A stretch of 64,000 nt of DNA from Burkholderia sp. S171 (GTDB lineage: Bacteria; Pseudomonadota; Gammaproteobacteria; Burkholderiales; Burkholderiaceae), in assembly GCF_009766085.1 (NCBI RefSeq), contig NZ_LMUF01000015.1, forward strand, positions 92,809 through 156,808, given 5' to 3'. Below are positions 63,278-64,000 of this stretch, one piece after another. The notes below the pieces were generated by a model. That model did not search any database, was not told the DNA's origin, and saw only the letters and a program-made list of their open reading frames with translations. The translations under genes and the position numbers were made by a program. Numbering within the stretch: position 1 is the first letter of the stretch; each line of letters opens with the position of its first letter.

Positions 63278-64000
63278 GAGGTTGATGCCGGAATTGGTTT
63301 CGTTCGCACTGGGGTAGGGCTTGTTGATGGGCAGCGGGCGGCCGGTTTCGGTGTTAGTGGTCGGCGGTTTGGGGGGAGGGGCTGGGTTCTGGGGGTAGCG
63401 GTTGGGGGTGGTGCTGGGGTGGTGCTTTCGGCGTTAGTGGTCTGCGAGAGTCGGATTTTCTCTCTATCACTGTTAGCCACTGTGCGTGGCGGCACGTCAT
63501 TTCTTTGCCCAAAGCGGCAAAGAAACGAAGCAAAGAAAACGCTTTAACCGCTCTACCCTAAGTGTCCACAGCGTGCAGTTTTCATTCATAGGTGCCCCAA
63601 AAGCACGGTGCTCGCCAGAGCGAAGGATGTGTGAAACCCTCCTTCTCCGAACACAGGTTCTGACACGCTTCGCCACCAGTGATTGAATCTGTCCAAGGAG
63701 CACCCCGCGCTATCCGCGGACAACCTCCCTCCGAATTTGTACGCAGGACGAATCATGCAGCCAACCCGCGTAGAGACGAACTCGCGAAGATGCATGAGGC
63801 CTTAACCCACGAAATAACTGCACAGATCAAGCAGCTAACCCACGAAGAACCGCAGAAGCCAAGACGCGTTAGGCCATACCGGTTCCTGAACACCTAGGGA
63901 AGGTCTGAACAACTCATTTTCAGCCTGACTGTTCGCCACATTCGAAATTGGTAGGTCTCGAAAGTCGTTTTAGCGTTGGGAACCGAATGAATACGGACCA
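63278..64000 (-). other. Region after the MFS gene with the second repeat copy
   Basis: No credible complete gene. A G-rich stretch at 63300-63420 resembles, inverted, the C-rich region around 9870-9905. The repeat copy follows at 63455-63725. A 72-codon open frame from 63679 to 63897 begins inside the repeat; its second half (DELAKMHEALTHEITAQIKQ) could be the remnant or part of a small helical protein, but it has no clear start. Confidence 0.5.
63455..63725 (+). repeat. Dispersed intergenic repeat, copy 2 (inverted relative to copy 1)
   Basis: The reverse complement matches 9554-9821 over nearly its whole length, with small differences (for example tgatccttgggcagg against tgctccttggacaga). 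The two copies lie about 54 kb apart in inverse orientation, so recombination between them would invert the region between. Confidence 0.8.

Noticed and set aside
63679..63897. 72-codon open frame at the end of the second repeat
   Set aside because: It starts within non-coding repeat sequence, has no ribosome site and matches no family I know; at best a fragment.

Overview
The window looks like a chromosomal segment of a Burkholderiaceae beta-proteobacterium, probably Paraburkholderia or Caballeronia. The evidence is the GC-rich codon use, the order tig-clpP-clpX-lon-hupB followed by tRNA-Val, the ispD-ispF pair next to mfd, an OmpR/EnvZ pair, an AhpC/AhpD peroxidase pair, and a dispersed repeat typical of this group. 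The assignment comes from protein family recognition only; no database was searched.

Layout. 0-14.7 kb is core chromosome: the start of mfd (cut by the window edge), ispD, ispF, ahpD, ahpC, envZ/ompR-like genes, an exported Ser-rich protein, a DUF1800/DUF1501 secreted pair, one copy of a dispersed repeat, a degenerate squalene-synthase-like protein, two transglutaminase-like proteins, an ECF sigma factor and a second ClpP-type protease. 14.75-24.03 kb is an integrated island. It is bounded by a 21-bp direct repeat that copies the 3' end of tRNA-Leu, and its base composition is visibly lower in GC. It holds an AbiJ-type abortive-infection protein, a DUF2971 protein, a DUF2622 (GhoS-like) protein, a probable small RNA, two ribbon-helix-helix proteins (one with a CTG start), a complete 928-residue phage tape measure protein, two tandem small tail-type proteins, a capsid-gene fragment fused out of frame to a truncated integrase, and a structured non-coding region with a boxA-like element. 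24.4-28.9 kb is a metal-uptake unit (DUF2946, TonB receptor, PepSY membrane protein). 29-37.8 kb is glycerate kinase and the proteostasis cluster. 38-39.6 kb is a DnaJ-like protein and a broken alpha/beta hydrolase.

39.7-63.3 kb is an accessory catabolic region. It contains an N-terminally deleted M81 metallopeptidase and a broken LysR gene; a GntR-controlled operon of enoyl-CoA hydratase, MFS transporter and aldehyde dehydrogenase; a PuuB-like amine oxidase; an operon of DUF3311, sodium:solute symporter, amidohydrolase and CobW GTPase in which the last two genes overlap by ATGA; a TauABC-like ABC importer divergent from a MocR regulator; a SnoaL-like protein; two IclR regulators; a GMC oxidoreductase; and a second MFS transporter. 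An inverted copy of the 9.6 kb dispersed repeat lies at 63.5 kb.

The most unusual object is the 9.3 kb tRNA-Leu island. It carries defence-like genes and a lone tail-length gene but almost no other virion genes, so it is either a strongly reduced prophage kept for its defence cargo or a phage satellite that could interfere with tail assembly. The sequence alone does not decide between these, although the capsid-integrase fusion favours deletion of a prophage.
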